Shown here piece after piece: positions 8,792-17,679 of a stretch of DNA of 64,000 bases. The translations under genes and the position numbers were made by a program. Source of the stretch: Desulfogranum japonicum DSM 18378 (GTDB lineage: Bacteria; Desulfobacterota; Desulfobulbia; Desulfobulbales; Desulfobulbaceae); the NCBI RefSeq assembly GCF_000429945.1, contig NZ_AUCV01000003.1, positions 124,001-188,000 on the forward strand, written 5' to 3'. Numbering within the stretch: the first letter of the stretch is position 1; each line of letters opens with the position of its first letter. The notes below the pieces were generated by a model that made no database searches, was not told the origin of the DNA, and saw only the letters and a program-made list of their open reading frames with translations.

Positions 8792-10438
8792 ATGATTAAA
8801 TCAAAAGTTCAAAAGTTTGTTGATGGCTGTGTAGAGGCTGGGATTGCCCAAGGGTTGTGGAGTGAAAAACTTCGAGGAAAATACAGCGTAGAAATTCCAA
8901 AGCATAAAGGACAAGGTGATTTCTCCACAAATTTCGCCATGGTAGCCGCTGGTATAGAAAAGCGTAATCCCAGGGAGCTGGCCACTCAGTTTATTGAATG
9001 TGCCGGTTCAGAAGGCGATCTGGTTGAACGTCTGGAAATAGCTGGTCCAGGTTTTGTAAATGTTTTTTTAAACCCTTCTGTCTGGGCAACAGTCATCGAG
9101 CCAATATGTACTCAGGACACATCGTTTGGTCCGCCTCCTGTGAATGAAAAGAAAAGGGTACTGGTTGAGTTTGTCAGTGCCAATCCTACGGGGCCGCTTT
9201 CCGTAGGCCATGGTCGCAACGCAATACTCGGTGACGCCATTGCTCGTCTGCTTGAAAGCGTTGGGCATGATGTGCACCGGGAGTATTATTTTAATGATGC
9301 CGGGCGTCAAATGCGTGTCTTGGGACAGTCGACCAAAGCCAGATACTGCGAACTTCTGGGAAAACCTGCAGATTTTCCTGAAGACGGTTACCAGGGAGAA
9401 TATATATATGATATTGCCCGCTCCATGGTCGAAGAATCAGGGGATGCTTTGTGTGATGGAGAGTTGGACGTATTCAAGAAGAAAGCACAGGAAGCAATCT
9501 TTGCAGACATTGATGCAACTCTGAAGCGTATAGATATCCGTTTTGACAGTTATTTTAATGAGCATACACTTTACGAGACAGGTCAGATAGAGGATGTGGT
9601 CAAGTGCCTGCGCAGCCAGGGGCTGGTGTATGAAAAAGATGACGCCACCTGGTTCAAGACTTCAGAGTTGGGTCTGGAACAGGACCGGGTAATCATCAAA
9701 AGTAGTGGAGAGCCAACGTATCGTCTGCCGGATATTGCCTATCACCGCGAGAAGTTTCGTAGAGATTTTTCATGGATGATCAACGTATTCGGATCTGATC
9801 ATATTGCCACCGTACCCGATGTGCTTGCCGGTGTTCGTGCCCTGGGGTACGATGATTCTCTGATAACCGTTGTTCTGTACCAGTTTGTAACCCTGCTTCG
9901 CGATGGAAAGCAGGTAAAGATGTCTACACGCAAGGCCACCTTTGTTACAGTGGATGAGCTTGTTGATGAGGTCGGCGGAGATGCTCTTCGCTTTTTCTTC
10001 CTGATGCGCAAACCTGACAGCCAGTTGGAGTTCGACCTTGATTTGGCAAAAAAACAAAATCAGGAGAACCCGGTGTATTATGTGCAATATGCACACGCCA
10101 GGCTGTGCAGTATCGGCAGAGAAGCAATGGAGCAGAAGATCGAGCACAAGGATGCAGACCTCTCTTTGTTAACAGAACCGGAAGAGTATGCACTTTTGAA
10201 AATTATGGCTGACTATCCGCAACTGGTCAGTGGAGCAGCTGAAGACCTTGCTCCCCACAGAATTATTTTTTACCTGATGGAGCTTGCAGGGCAATTCCAT
10301 AGTTTTTACAATAAACACAAAGTGTTGGGTGATGATGCTGAGCTTTGTCGGGCACGTTTGAGTCTTTGCGCTGCCGTGAAGGTGGTAATCAGAAATGGCT
10401 TGAACCTGCTTGGAATCCAGGCACCGGAACGGATGTAG
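8792..10438 (+). CDS. argS: Arginyl-tRNA synthetase
   Basis: 548 residues, class Ia. An N-terminal Add1-type domain is followed by NPTGPLSVGHGR, where VGHG (138-141) is the HIGH motif. KMSTR (about 375) stands for KMSKS. The C-terminal anticodon-binding domain ends in the typical GLNLLGI...M. It charges tRNA-Arg with arginine in the cytoplasm. It begins a short plus-strand group with a small membrane protein 5 bases downstream. The 249 bases upstream, after alr, contain no gene. Confidence 0.97.
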   Translation: MIKSKVQKFVDGCVEAGIAQGLWSEKLRGKYSVEIPKHKGQGDFSTNFAMVAAGIEKRNPRELATQFIECAGSEGDLVERLEIAGPGFVNVFLNPSVWATVIEPICTQDTSFGPPPVNEKKRVLVEFVSANPTGPLSVGHGRNAILGDAIARLLESVGHDVHREYYFNDAGRQMRVLGQSTKARYCELLGKPADFPEDGYQGEYIYDIARSMVEESGDALCDGELDVFKKKAQEAIFADIDATLKRIDIRFDSYFNEHTLYETGQIEDVVKCLRSQGLVYEKDDATWFKTSELGLEQDRVIIKSSGEPTYRLPDIAYHREKFRRDFSWMINVFGSDHIATVPDVLAGVRALGYDDSLITVVLYQFVTLLRDGKQVKMSTRKATFVTVDELVDEVGGDALRFFFLMRKPDSQLEFDLDLAKKQNQENPVYYVQYAHARLCSIGREAMEQKIEHKDADLSLLTEPEEYALLKIMADYPQLVSGAAEDLAPHRIIFYLMELAGQFHSFYNKHKVLGDDAELCRARLSLCAAVKVVIRNGLNLLGIQAPERM

Positions 10439-10443
10439 CCACA

Positions 10444-10737
10444 ATGGCTGCCCGCAAAACACAACCAGCAAAGAAGAAAACCACAAAAAACAGCGGGAAA
10501 CCGTTTTCTTTTCAGCTTGGCTGGTCAGGTCTTGCCGGAGTGGTTGTTGTAACGCTTTGTCTTTTTCTCTGGATGTTTTTTCTCGGTGTCTGGGCGGGGC
10601 AAACCATTTTGTTTCCCTCATCAGGGGTAAAAAAAGTCACTTCTGTACAATCGGTTCGAGACAGTGTTTCATCCACAAATGTTGGTACAGTGAAACCCCG
10701 TGACAGAAAACGTCCTGTAAAGTCGGACCATGAATAA
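10444..10737 (+). CDS. Small single-pass membrane protein after argS
   Basis: 97 residues from ATG 10444, just 5 bases after the argS stop. The same frame continues upstream inside argS, but that part is a shadow. A Lys-rich cytoplasmic N-terminus leads to one strong transmembrane helix (about residues 27-50, LAGVVVVTLCLFLWMFFLGV) and a short Ser/Thr/Lys-rich tail. As I recall, the corresponding place in related genomes often carries an SPOR-domain protein with a very similar FSF-x-LGW anchor. Here no SPOR domain remains, so this may be a shortened version. The function is unknown. Confidence 0.65.
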   Translation: MAARKTQPAKKKTTKNSGKPFSFQLGWSGLAGVVVVTLCLFLWMFFLGVWAGQTILFPSSGVKKVTSVQSVRDSVSSTNVGTVKPRDRKRPVKSDHE

Positions 10738-10821
10738 ATAGGGCGTACGACTGTGGTCGTATTCCATGGAATGAAAGTGTAACTTCGCCAAAGCGGAGTA
10801 GAACCTGATTGTGCTTGCAGA

Positions 10822-11301
10822 ATGAGAGGTCGACAAGGTAGGATTCGTCCCGCTCGCACGAGTGATGTGCGGGAGATTCACTCTTTATTACAAGCCTTTG
10901 CTGTACAAGGCTTGATGTTGTCCCGGTCTGTCAGCTCGTTATATGATAACCTGCGGGATTGTATCGTATGCGTAAAAGATGAACTGATCAAGGGTATCTG
11001 TGCGTTGCACATCTGTTGGGACGATCTTGCAGAAGTTCGTTCCCTGGCTGTAATAGGTGAAAAACAGGGCAGTGGAATCGGCAGAGAGTTGGTTCAGTCG
11101 TGCCTCATTGAGGCAGAAAGCATTGAAATATCATAAGTTTTTGTTTTTACGTATCGGGCTGGATTTTTTAGAAAATTGGGCTTTAATGATATAGACAAAC
11201 AGGAACTTCCCCATAAAATCTGGAGTGATTGCATTCATTGTTCCAAGTTCCCTGACTGTGACGAAGATGCGCTCATTCGAACAATATCATTAAAATCGTA
11301 A
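10822..11301 (+). pseudogene. GNAT N-acetyltransferase (ArgA-like) interrupted by one in-frame TAA
   Basis: From ATG 10822 the frame encodes a GNAT fold start (IRPARTSDVREIHSLL) and the acetyl-CoA loop GSGIGRELV, then meets TAA at 11134-11136 after 104 residues. The same frame continues without another stop to 11301. It encodes the expected rest of the family: an RAGFFRKLGF segment, the HKIWSDC segment and a Cys tail DCIHCSKFPDC. Short ArgA-type N-acetylglutamate synthases have this ending. A single A-to-T change (Lys AAA to TAA) would explain it. It is either a recent pseudogene, a sequencing error or, less likely, a read-through site. The bifunctional ArgJ encoded further on could supply N-acetylglutamate in its place. 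Confidence 0.85.
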
Positions 11302-11448
11302 GATCGTTTTCATCAGAATATATACAGGCTATACCTTTTCAATGCTCAGCCCATGTCCGGGGCCTGGGGCTGCGAAAGTTTTTTCGGCTTTTTCTGTGTG
11401 ATCACGATGATATATTGAGGTACAGGGCTTCATATCTGGAGAGAAAAT

Positions 11449-14001
11449 ATGCTTGGCAAAGCGCTCACAAAGGTGTTTGGCAGTAAAAATGATAGAATTG
11501 TAAAACAGTTGCGTCAAACGGTGCAAAAAATCACCGACCTTGAACCTTCAGTGGAAGGATTGAGTGACGCAGAACTTGCCGCAAAAACGGTTGAGTTTCG
11601 AAATAGGGTTGATAAGGGCGAAAGTCTGGATCAACTGTTGCCCGAAGCTTTTGCAGTGGTACGTGAGGCTGGTAAAAGGGTTCTGGGCGAACGCCATTAC
11701 GATGTTCAGCTGGTAGGCGGGATGGTTCTCCATGGCGGCAACATTGCAGAAATGAAAACAGGTGAGGGGAAAACCCTGACGTCGACAGCTCCTGTTTATC
11801 TCAATGCCCTTAGTGGAAAAGGCGTACATGTCGTAACCGTAAACGACTATCTGGCAAAGCGAGATGTCGAATGGATGGGCCAGTTGTATCGTTTTCTCGG
11901 ATTGACCACGGGATGTATTCTGCACGATATGAACGATGCAGAGCGCAAAGAAGCCTATGATGCCGATGTAACTTATGGAACCAACAATGAGTTCGGCTTT
12001 GATTATCTCAGGGATAACATGAAGTTTGACCTGAAAGATTACTGTCAGCGAAAATTCAATTACGCCATAGTTGACGAGGTCGATTCGATTCTTATTGATG
12101 AAGCCAGAACACCGCTTATCATTTCAGGACCAGCAGAGCAGACAACGGAGTTGTATCAGCATGTCGACTCCATTATGCATAATTTTCAGATAGAAGAGCA
12201 CTACACCAAAGATGAAAAAGCCAGGCAGGTGATGCTTACAGACGAAGGTGTGTTGCTCGGTGAGGAGTTGCTCGGTGTTGAGAATCTGTACGATCCTAGA
12301 AACATTAATCAGCTACATCATGTCAATCAGGCATTGAAAGCGCATTTCCTCTTTCAACGGGATGTTGACTACATCGTTAAAAATGGCAAGGTGGTCATAG
12401 TTGATGAGTTTACCGGCAGAACCATGGAGGGGCGGCGTTATTCTGATGGCCTGCATCAGGCCCTGGAAGCCAAGGAAGGGGTTCAAATCGAAAAGGAAAA
12501 TCAGACACTGGCTTCCATCACCTTTCAAAATTATTTTCGGATGTATGATAAACTCGCCGGTATGACAGGTACCGCCGATACCGAGGCCATGGAGTTCAAG
12601 AAAATCTACGATCTTGACGTCGTGGTGATACCAACCCACAGGCCTATGGTCCGCAAGGATTACGCGGATGTTATCTATAAAAATCATAATGCGAAATATC
12701 GTAATATTGTCAAGGAAATACGGGAACTCCACGAGAAGGGCCAGCCAATCCTTGTGGGAACAATTTCCATTGATGTGTCGGAAAAAATATCTCGGATGCT
12801 TGATAAAGAAAAAATTCCCCACGAAGTGCTGAATGCCAAACATCATGAGCGTGAAGCCGAGATTATTGCCGATGCGGGCCAGCAAGGCAAAGTAACCATT
12901 GCAACCAATATGGCAGGCCGCGGTACTGATATCAAGCTGGGTGAGGGCGTTCGCGAACTTGGGGGCCTGCATATCCTTGGTACCAGCCGGCATGAGAGCA
13001 GGCGTATTGACAATCAGTTGCGCGGACGTTCAGGCCGCCAGGGTGATCCCGGGAGTTCCCGTTTCTTTCTTTCCCTGGAAGATGATCTCCTGCGTATTTT
13101 CGGCTCAGACCGCCTTAGTTCTATCATGGATAAACTTGGGATGGAGGAAGATGAACCCATAGAACATTCCATGGTTTCCAAAGCCATCGAAAATGCCCAG
13201 CGTAAAGTTGAAGGGCATAACTTTGATATTCGAAAGCATCTGCTTGAGTATGATGATGTAATGAACAAACAGCGTGAGGTTATTTATAAACAACGCCGGG
13301 AAGTTCTGGAGCAGGATGATGTTTTCGATATTGTCGATGATATGATCATCGATCTTGTTGAAGGGCTGACCGGACGTTTTGCAGAGGAGAAAACTCCATC
13401 GGAAGAATGGGACTGGCAGGGGCTTGAGAATGCTGTTGAAGAAACTTTCTTCATCAAGCTTGACTGGACAGAAGAGGAACGTAAAGGACTAGATACCGAA
13501 AAATTCCAGGAAAAACTGCGTTCAGATGTGGATACCTGGTATGAACGCCAGAGAGAAACAAATGGTAAGGAGCAGATGCGCCAGCTGGAGCGCATGATTC
13601 TCCTTCAGGTTGTTGATAGTCTGTGGAAAGAGCATCTCCTCCACATGGATCATTTGAAAGAGGGTATCGGTTTGCGCGGATATGGGCAGAAAAATCCTTT
13701 GAATGAATACAAACGAGAAGGGTTTGAGATGTTCATGTCCATGATTGAGTCTGTAAAACAGCAGACCGTGGGCACGCTCATGCGCGTTAAAATCATCCAG
13801 AATGATGAAATTGAACAGATGGAAGAAGAGCGTCGCCGTCAACGTGAGCTGGAACTCCAGCAGGCCAAGCTTGCTGCAGCCAAACCCGTAGAAGACGCAG
13901 GATCACCGCAGAGACGGAACGAGCCCAAGGTTGGAAGAAACGCTCCCTGCCCCTGCGGTTCGGGCAAAAAATACAAGAAATGCTGTGGTACTTTGGCATA
14001 A
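11449..14001 (+). CDS. secA: Preprotein translocase ATPase SecA
   Basis: This 850-residue motor drives proteins through SecYEG. It contains Walker A MKTGEGKT (about 102-109), the [19 protein letters not shown] box, the [18 protein letters not shown] pre-protein cross-linking region, and motif [17 protein letters not shown]-terminal SEC-C zinc motif ([14 protein letters not shown]) ends the protein. The length is close to the family standard of about 840-900. Transcription ends at a strong hairpin shared with the convergent gdh gene. Confidence 0.98.
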   Translation: MLGKALTKVFGSKNDRIVKQLRQTVQKITDLEPSVEGLSDAELAAKTVEFRNRVDKGESLDQLLPEAFAVVREAGKRVLGERHYDVQLVGGMVLHGGNIAEMKTGEGKTLTSTAPVYLNALSGKGVHVVTVNDYLAKRDVEWMGQLYRFLGLTTGCILHDMNDAERKEAYDADVTYGTNNEFGFDYLRDNMKFDLKDYCQRKFNYAIVDEVDSILIDEARTPLIISGPAEQTTELYQHVDSIMHNFQIEEHYTKDEKARQVMLTDEGVLLGEELLGVENLYDPRNINQLHHVNQALKAHFLFQRDVDYIVKNGKVVIVDEFTGRTMEGRRYSDGLHQALEAKEGVQIEKENQTLASITFQNYFRMYDKLAGMTGTADTEAMEFKKIYDLDVVVIPTHRPMVRKDYADVIYKNHNAKYRNIVKEIRELHEKGQPILVGTISIDVSEKISRMLDKEKIPHEVLNAKHHEREAEIIADAGQQGKVTIATNMAGRGTDIKLGEGVRELGGLHILGTSRHESRRIDNQLRGRSGRQGDPGSSRFFLSLEDDLLRIFGSDRLSSIMDKLGMEEDEPIEHSMVSKAIENAQRKVEGHNFDIRKHLLEYDDVMNKQREVIYKQRREVLEQDDVFDIVDDMIIDLVEGLTGRFAEEKTPSEEWDWQGLENAVEETFFIKLDWTEEERKGLDTEKFQEKLRSDVDTWYERQRETNGKEQMRQLERMILLQVVDSLWKEHLLHMDHLKEGIGLRGYGQKNPLNEYKREGFEMFMSMIESVKQQTVGTLMRVKIIQNDEIEQMEEERRRQRELELQQAKLAAAKPVEDAGSPQRRNEPKVGRNAPCPCGSGKKYKKCCGTLA

Positions 14002-14009
14002 AGCCCAGT

Positions 14010-14046
14010 ACAGGCGATCATGGGTTTCCATGGTCGCCTGTTTTTC
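14010..14046. terminator. Bidirectional terminator between secA and gdh
   Basis: A long stem starts ACAGGCGA and ends TCGCCTGT, with an inner CATGG/CCATG and GTTT loop, followed by TTTTT on the plus strand. The gdh stop codon lies in its right edge, so it may serve both convergent genes. Confidence 0.85.
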
Positions 14047-17000
14047 ACTTCACATCAAAAACTGCGTGTAAAGCTGCATTCTTATTTTGTTTATATACAC
14101 TTAGAAAAGTATCCCAACTGTTACCATGCATGTAGTAGGCTGTTGAAGCGGCCTTTTTAGTAATGATAGCATTGCGGTACGGCTGGAGATGGTTTTTGTT
14201 CAGCAACTCCATTATGTTCTCCATTCCCAACTTTTTGCGAAGTACGGAAGGAATATAGGCTTCTAGTATAGCCCTTGTAAGAGGTACGTCATTACATATT
14301 TCCTGAATATCTTTCTCCAGAAGATCTTGTAGAGCAAATATTTTTTCACTGCTTAGTTCTGAAAGTTCAGACAAGGGTACTGAGGAATCTGCTTTATGCA
14401 GGTCAAGCAGGAGACTGGTTTCCATGGCTGCATATTTTTTTACCTGAAGCAGCACATTACGGATCAACATCCAGCGCGTGTTTGTATCGTGGAGCAGCTG
14501 GCTTTCATAGGTATCGCCAAGCAGGAAAGCTGGCAACACCTCTGCTATGGAAGAACTGAAAACCCCGCCTTTGTTGGCTGTGGAGTCTTTTATCTGTTTT
14601 ATATCTGTTGCACTGGCAATATAACGTCTTGAAGAGTCATCAAAAAAGACGTTGGCGCCTTCTACGATAAATTGTAATTCTTTGAATACACTCAGGAAAT
14701 TTTTCACGTTTGCATTGTTGATAGTATCTTTCAGACCACCGCAGGGAATAAACGCCCTGATATTTGCCTGTTGAATGTATTTCCTGTTGGTCGGATCGTA
14801 CAGAAATGTCTTGTGAAAAATTGCTCCGTCCTCAACCATCGTGCCATCTGGAAGCGGTATATTCTGCCCGTTTCTCGGGACCAAGAATCCTGCCTCGCTG
14901 AGTTTTTCTCTGGGAAAGGCCAGGGTGTTTGAGCGAGGTGATGAATTGCGCGAGAATGCTATTTTTCTTAATGCTTCTTTATCCAGACCAAGGGGATCAA
15001 AGAGCACCGATCCACCGTCGATAATCAGACAGATGTTACCTTTATAGCACTGTATCTGGTTTGCACCCAGATCACCGTCAGGACCTCCGGTAATCATCAG
15101 GTTGAGGTTCTCCTCCTCTTCACCATGGCTTGCGATCAATGTACGAAACGAGCTCATAATGGAACATGTGGTCATCCCCGACAATTCGATATCGTTACCA
15201 ATCTCCGCATGGATACTTTGCATGTCATTCGTGATGACAATACTTTTGCCGTCTATCTGCAACTCAACCCCTTGCCGTCCTCGGTCAAAAAGACCAAACA
15301 GCCGGCCATCGCTAAGAATACCGTAGGTATCATGGGGGATGCCGAAACTTTTGCCTGTTGTCAGCGTTCGCCAGTGAGGGTAGCCCTTATCACGGGCATG
15401 AAAGGCCACGTCGTCCATAAGGAGTGCAGTGCCTTCATCCGGGCCAAAGAATACCATTTCCTGTTGCCCCAGATAATCAATAACAGCATCATGAGGAATA
15501 ACCAGGTCCATTATACCTTCGGTATAGTCATTGAGTGCTTCCCTGCTTTTTTCTGCATACTGGGGAAGAGGCAGTACCACTCCCTTGGAGCCGCTCTCGC
15601 AGATATCTTTATGTTTCATGCGTTGGGCCATTGGCCCCAATGCGTAATTCAGCAGCAAGGCGTTGTCCAGCTCTTCATCGTAATTGGAATGGGAAACACG
15701 GATCAGACGCAACCCACCTCTGGCGATATCGGCTGCACGAAGATGCGTTCCACTCGCGTAATGACCATTGACATAAAAAACGCCGTGGACAACCTGTCGA
15801 TATACCAGTGGATCCAGAACGCTATTGTCAAACCTGAAGGAAAAAGATCTTTTTTCCAATTTATAAAAGTTGGTTTTCAGGGTGCTGGTTATGATTTTAA
15901 ACATAAAGGCCATGATTTCATAGCCAACGGGATAATTGAGAAATCTGCGAGTTATGAGTTTCTCGTACTCCAGATGTTTTTCCTCCATTGCCTCAGGCAG
16001 TATGTTGTCCTTTTTCAGAGGGGAAAATTTTTGTTCAAAGCAGGAGTAGAGGAATTTTATGAGATCCGGATATCTGCAGAGTGCTTCCCTGATTATCGGT
16101 GTTCCATAGGTACTTCTGTTTGCTCCCTGCACTCTCCGTGCAAAAGCTTCCCGTTGGTCTTTGCTTGTTAAATTGGCGAGTATCTCTTGATCCGTACTAT
16201 TTTCGGTTTCTTTGAAAATAAAAAGATGGGTAAAATCCACACAGTTGCCTGCAAAAAGCATTTCATGGAATGTCACCTTGTCCTGTAGAAAAAGATGTTG
16301 TACAGGATCGACAGAGTAGGAAAGAAAATCACGTAAATCAGCTGTGATTGACATTTTCTGTTCATGGTTCAATTCCCCTTCCACATACAACGTACATATT
16401 GAGGCTGGTACGGTATCCTGTGTTTTTACTGGTTCCCAGTATGCCCTTGTGAGAAGCAGGCCGTGACTTGAAAGAAGTTTTCGCAGTACAGGGAGCTGGG
16501 GAGAAGCAAAGTCCGAATAGAACATGAACCTTGTTTCCTCGCTTTCCTGCAAGGTGTTAATCCCTATGACAGGAATGGTTGATTGGTCTGAATCTAAAAG
16601 AAATTTATGGTACCGTTTTTTCGTAACTTCTGGTATGGGTGAATAGCCTGCTACGGAAAAAAGGAAGGGCGAATCTGTAAAAGCATCATCGGGAAAGTCA
16701 GAAATGCGTTCAGGTTTGATTATATACGTATGGTATTTCCCACTGCTGTAGTATTCCCTTCGGCGGCCACAGAGTAAATCTTCCAGCATCTCCTCCATAT
16801 TTTGCCGGCTTTCTTCGGTGGCTATCCAGATCTGCTGACTTTTTGGCGAGGACTCCTCTTCGAAATGAACCTGGGCAACATTGCCATTAAGCCGCACTTC
16901 ACCCTCAATAACTTTTAACGACGAGGCAATGGCTGTAAGCAGGTTGCTCAAAGTTATCTTACTGATGTTTTCAAAAAAATAGCGGGGAAGCCTTAAATCT

Positions 17001-17173
17001 TCAAGAAGAATTCCTGCAGCCATATTGATGCAGTGAGCTGTGTAAAGTCCTTCCGACGACAAATCTACGACCACGCTGTAGAGTTTCTTGGGGTCAAGGC
17101 CAAGATTTTCTGCATCGGAGATAATGGTACTGCCTTGAGAAATACAATTTTTATACACTGGTACACACTGCAT
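14045..17173 (-). CDS. gdh: Large NAD-specific glutamate dehydrogenase
   Basis: About 1042 residues from ATG 17173. This start has GGGAGG ideally placed, although the frame continues to 17320. The protein belongs to the large (about 115 kDa) NAD-GDH class, related to yeast Gdh2. Visible landmarks are the catalytic-domain segments ARGGLRLIRVS, SGSKGVVLPLP, GPDEGTALLMDDVAFHA, the TTGKSFGIPHDTYG block and the nucleotide-binding GGPDGDLGANQI. It converts glutamate to 2-oxoglutarate plus ammonia with NAD, which is usually catabolic. The N-terminal 400 residues are the poorly conserved regulatory part. The gene is divergent from a sigma-54 activator and preceded by a sigma-54-like promoter, which suggests regulation by nitrogen or amino-acid supply. 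Confidence 0.93.
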   Translation of the reverse strand: MQCVPVYKNCISQGSTIISDAENLGLDPKKLYSVVVDLSSEGLYTAHCINMAAGILLEDLRLPRYFFENISKITLSNLLTAIASSLKVIEGEVRLNGNVAQVHFEEESSPKSQQIWIATEESRQNMEEMLEDLLCGRRREYYSSGKYHTYIIKPERISDFPDDAFTDSPFLFSVAGYSPIPEVTKKRYHKFLLDSDQSTIPVIGINTLQESEETRFMFYSDFASPQLPVLRKLLSSHGLLLTRAYWEPVKTQDTVPASICTLYVEGELNHEQKMSITADLRDFLSYSVDPVQHLFLQDKVTFHEMLFAGNCVDFTHLFIFKETENSTDQEILANLTSKDQREAFARRVQGANRSTYGTPIIREALCRYPDLIKFLYSCFEQKFSPLKKDNILPEAMEEKHLEYEKLITRRFLNYPVGYEIMAFMFKIITSTLKTNFYKLEKRSFSFRFDNSVLDPLVYRQVVHGVFYVNGHYASGTHLRAADIARGGLRLIRVSHSNYDEELDNALLLNYALGPMAQRMKHKDICESGSKGVVLPLPQYAEKSREALNDYTEGIMDLVIPHDAVIDYLGQQEMVFFGPDEGTALLMDDVAFHARDKGYPHWRTLTTGKSFGIPHDTYGILSDGRLFGLFDRGRQGVELQIDGKSIVITNDMQSIHAEIGNDIELSGMTTCSIMSSFRTLIASHGEEEENLNLMITGGPDGDLGANQIQCYKGNICLIIDGGSVLFDPLGLDKEALRKIAFSRNSSPRSNTLAFPREKLSEAGFLVPRNGQNIPLPDGTMVEDGAIFHKTFLYDPTNRKYIQQANIRAFIPCGGLKDTINNANVKNFLSVFKELQFIVEGANVFFDDSSRRYIASATDIKQIKDSTANKGGVFSSSIAEVLPAFLLGDTYESQLLHDTNTRWMLIRNVLLQVKKYAAMETSLLLDLHKADSSVPLSELSELSSEKIFALQDLLEKDIQEICNDVPLTRAILEAYIPSVLRKKLGMENIMELLNKNHLQPYRNAIITKKAASTAYYMHGNSWDTFLSVYKQNKNAALHAVFDVK

Positions 17174-17322
17174 ACTATCCTCCCTGGCATTCGGCTGGAC
17201 AAGCGCTGTCCTTGGTTCTGGTAATATCCATGAAGACAGTCCTCTATCCATTCGTATCATTGTTATGAGGTTGAAAGAGGATAGAATCCCAGGTTCATGG
17301 TTCATTGTGCAGAAAAACAAAA

Positions 17323-17338
17323 TAACATCATGATGTTA
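17323..17338. promoter_or_regulatory. Perfect 16-bp palindrome in the gdh leader
   Basis: TAACATCATGATGTTA is self-complementary. It lies between the sigma-54-like promoter and the gdh start codon. It could be an operator or an RNA hairpin; no regulator is identified. Confidence 0.35.
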
Positions 17339-17399
17339 CTTGTTATGTATGACGTCAGGTTGTTTTGGGCAAATTCAACCGTCTTTCCTTCGCTTAAAA

Positions 17400-17414
17400 G
17401 CAAGAATGATGCCC
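17400..17414 (-). promoter_or_regulatory. Sigma-54 (-24/-12) promoter candidate for gdh
   Basis: The minus strand reads GGGCATCATTCTTGC, followed by TTTTA. The invariant GG and GC are exactly 10 bases apart, and TTGCT matches the -12 element fully. The implied start is near 17388, giving a leader of about 215 bases. The divergent neighbour is a sigma-54 activator, which strengthens the call. Confidence 0.55.
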
Positions 17415-17495
17415 ATTGTCTTTGTTGATAATTTATTGAAAATACACACTTTTTTTGTTTCTGGATGGGGTGAGGAGAATTACTGTAGGTGGAAA

Positions 17496-17513
17496 AATTT
17501 CAATTATGAAAAA
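17496..17513. promoter_or_regulatory. Upstream palindrome 2 (candidate activator site)
   Basis: AATTTCAATTATGAAAAA has half-sites TTTCA and TGAAA. It lies about 80 bases upstream of the -24 element of gdh, the usual distance for a sigma-54 enhancer. It matches the palindrome at 17605 at 15 of 18 positions. Confidence 0.45.
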
Positions 17514-17604
17514 ATCCTAGCCAGCATGTTGAAAAAACGTTACAAATATTTTTTTCAAATTTGAAATGTATTTATTGCGGTTTTTTACTAAGTTTTACTT
17601 CTTA

Positions 17605-17622
17605 TTTTTCATTTATGAAAAA
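17605..17622. promoter_or_regulatory. Upstream palindrome 1 (candidate activator site)
   Basis: TTTTTCATTTATGAAAAA is a perfect inverted repeat around a TT spacer. It lies about 58 bases before the GTG start of the sigma-54 activator gene, so it could mediate both activation of gdh and autoregulation. Confidence 0.45.
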
Positions 17623-17679
17623 CAGTGAAAGCTGAGCGAGAACGAGTCAATCCAAAAAAGACGTTGGAAAGGAGGGCGG

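Noticed and set aside
12313-12993. 226-codon minus-strand frame in secA
   Set aside because: It is antisense to SecA motor motifs and a shadow of codon bias.
15125-16171. 348-codon plus-strand open frame inside gdh
   Set aside because: It is antisense to strong glutamate dehydrogenase motifs, has no family similarity that I recognise and no ribosome binding site of note.
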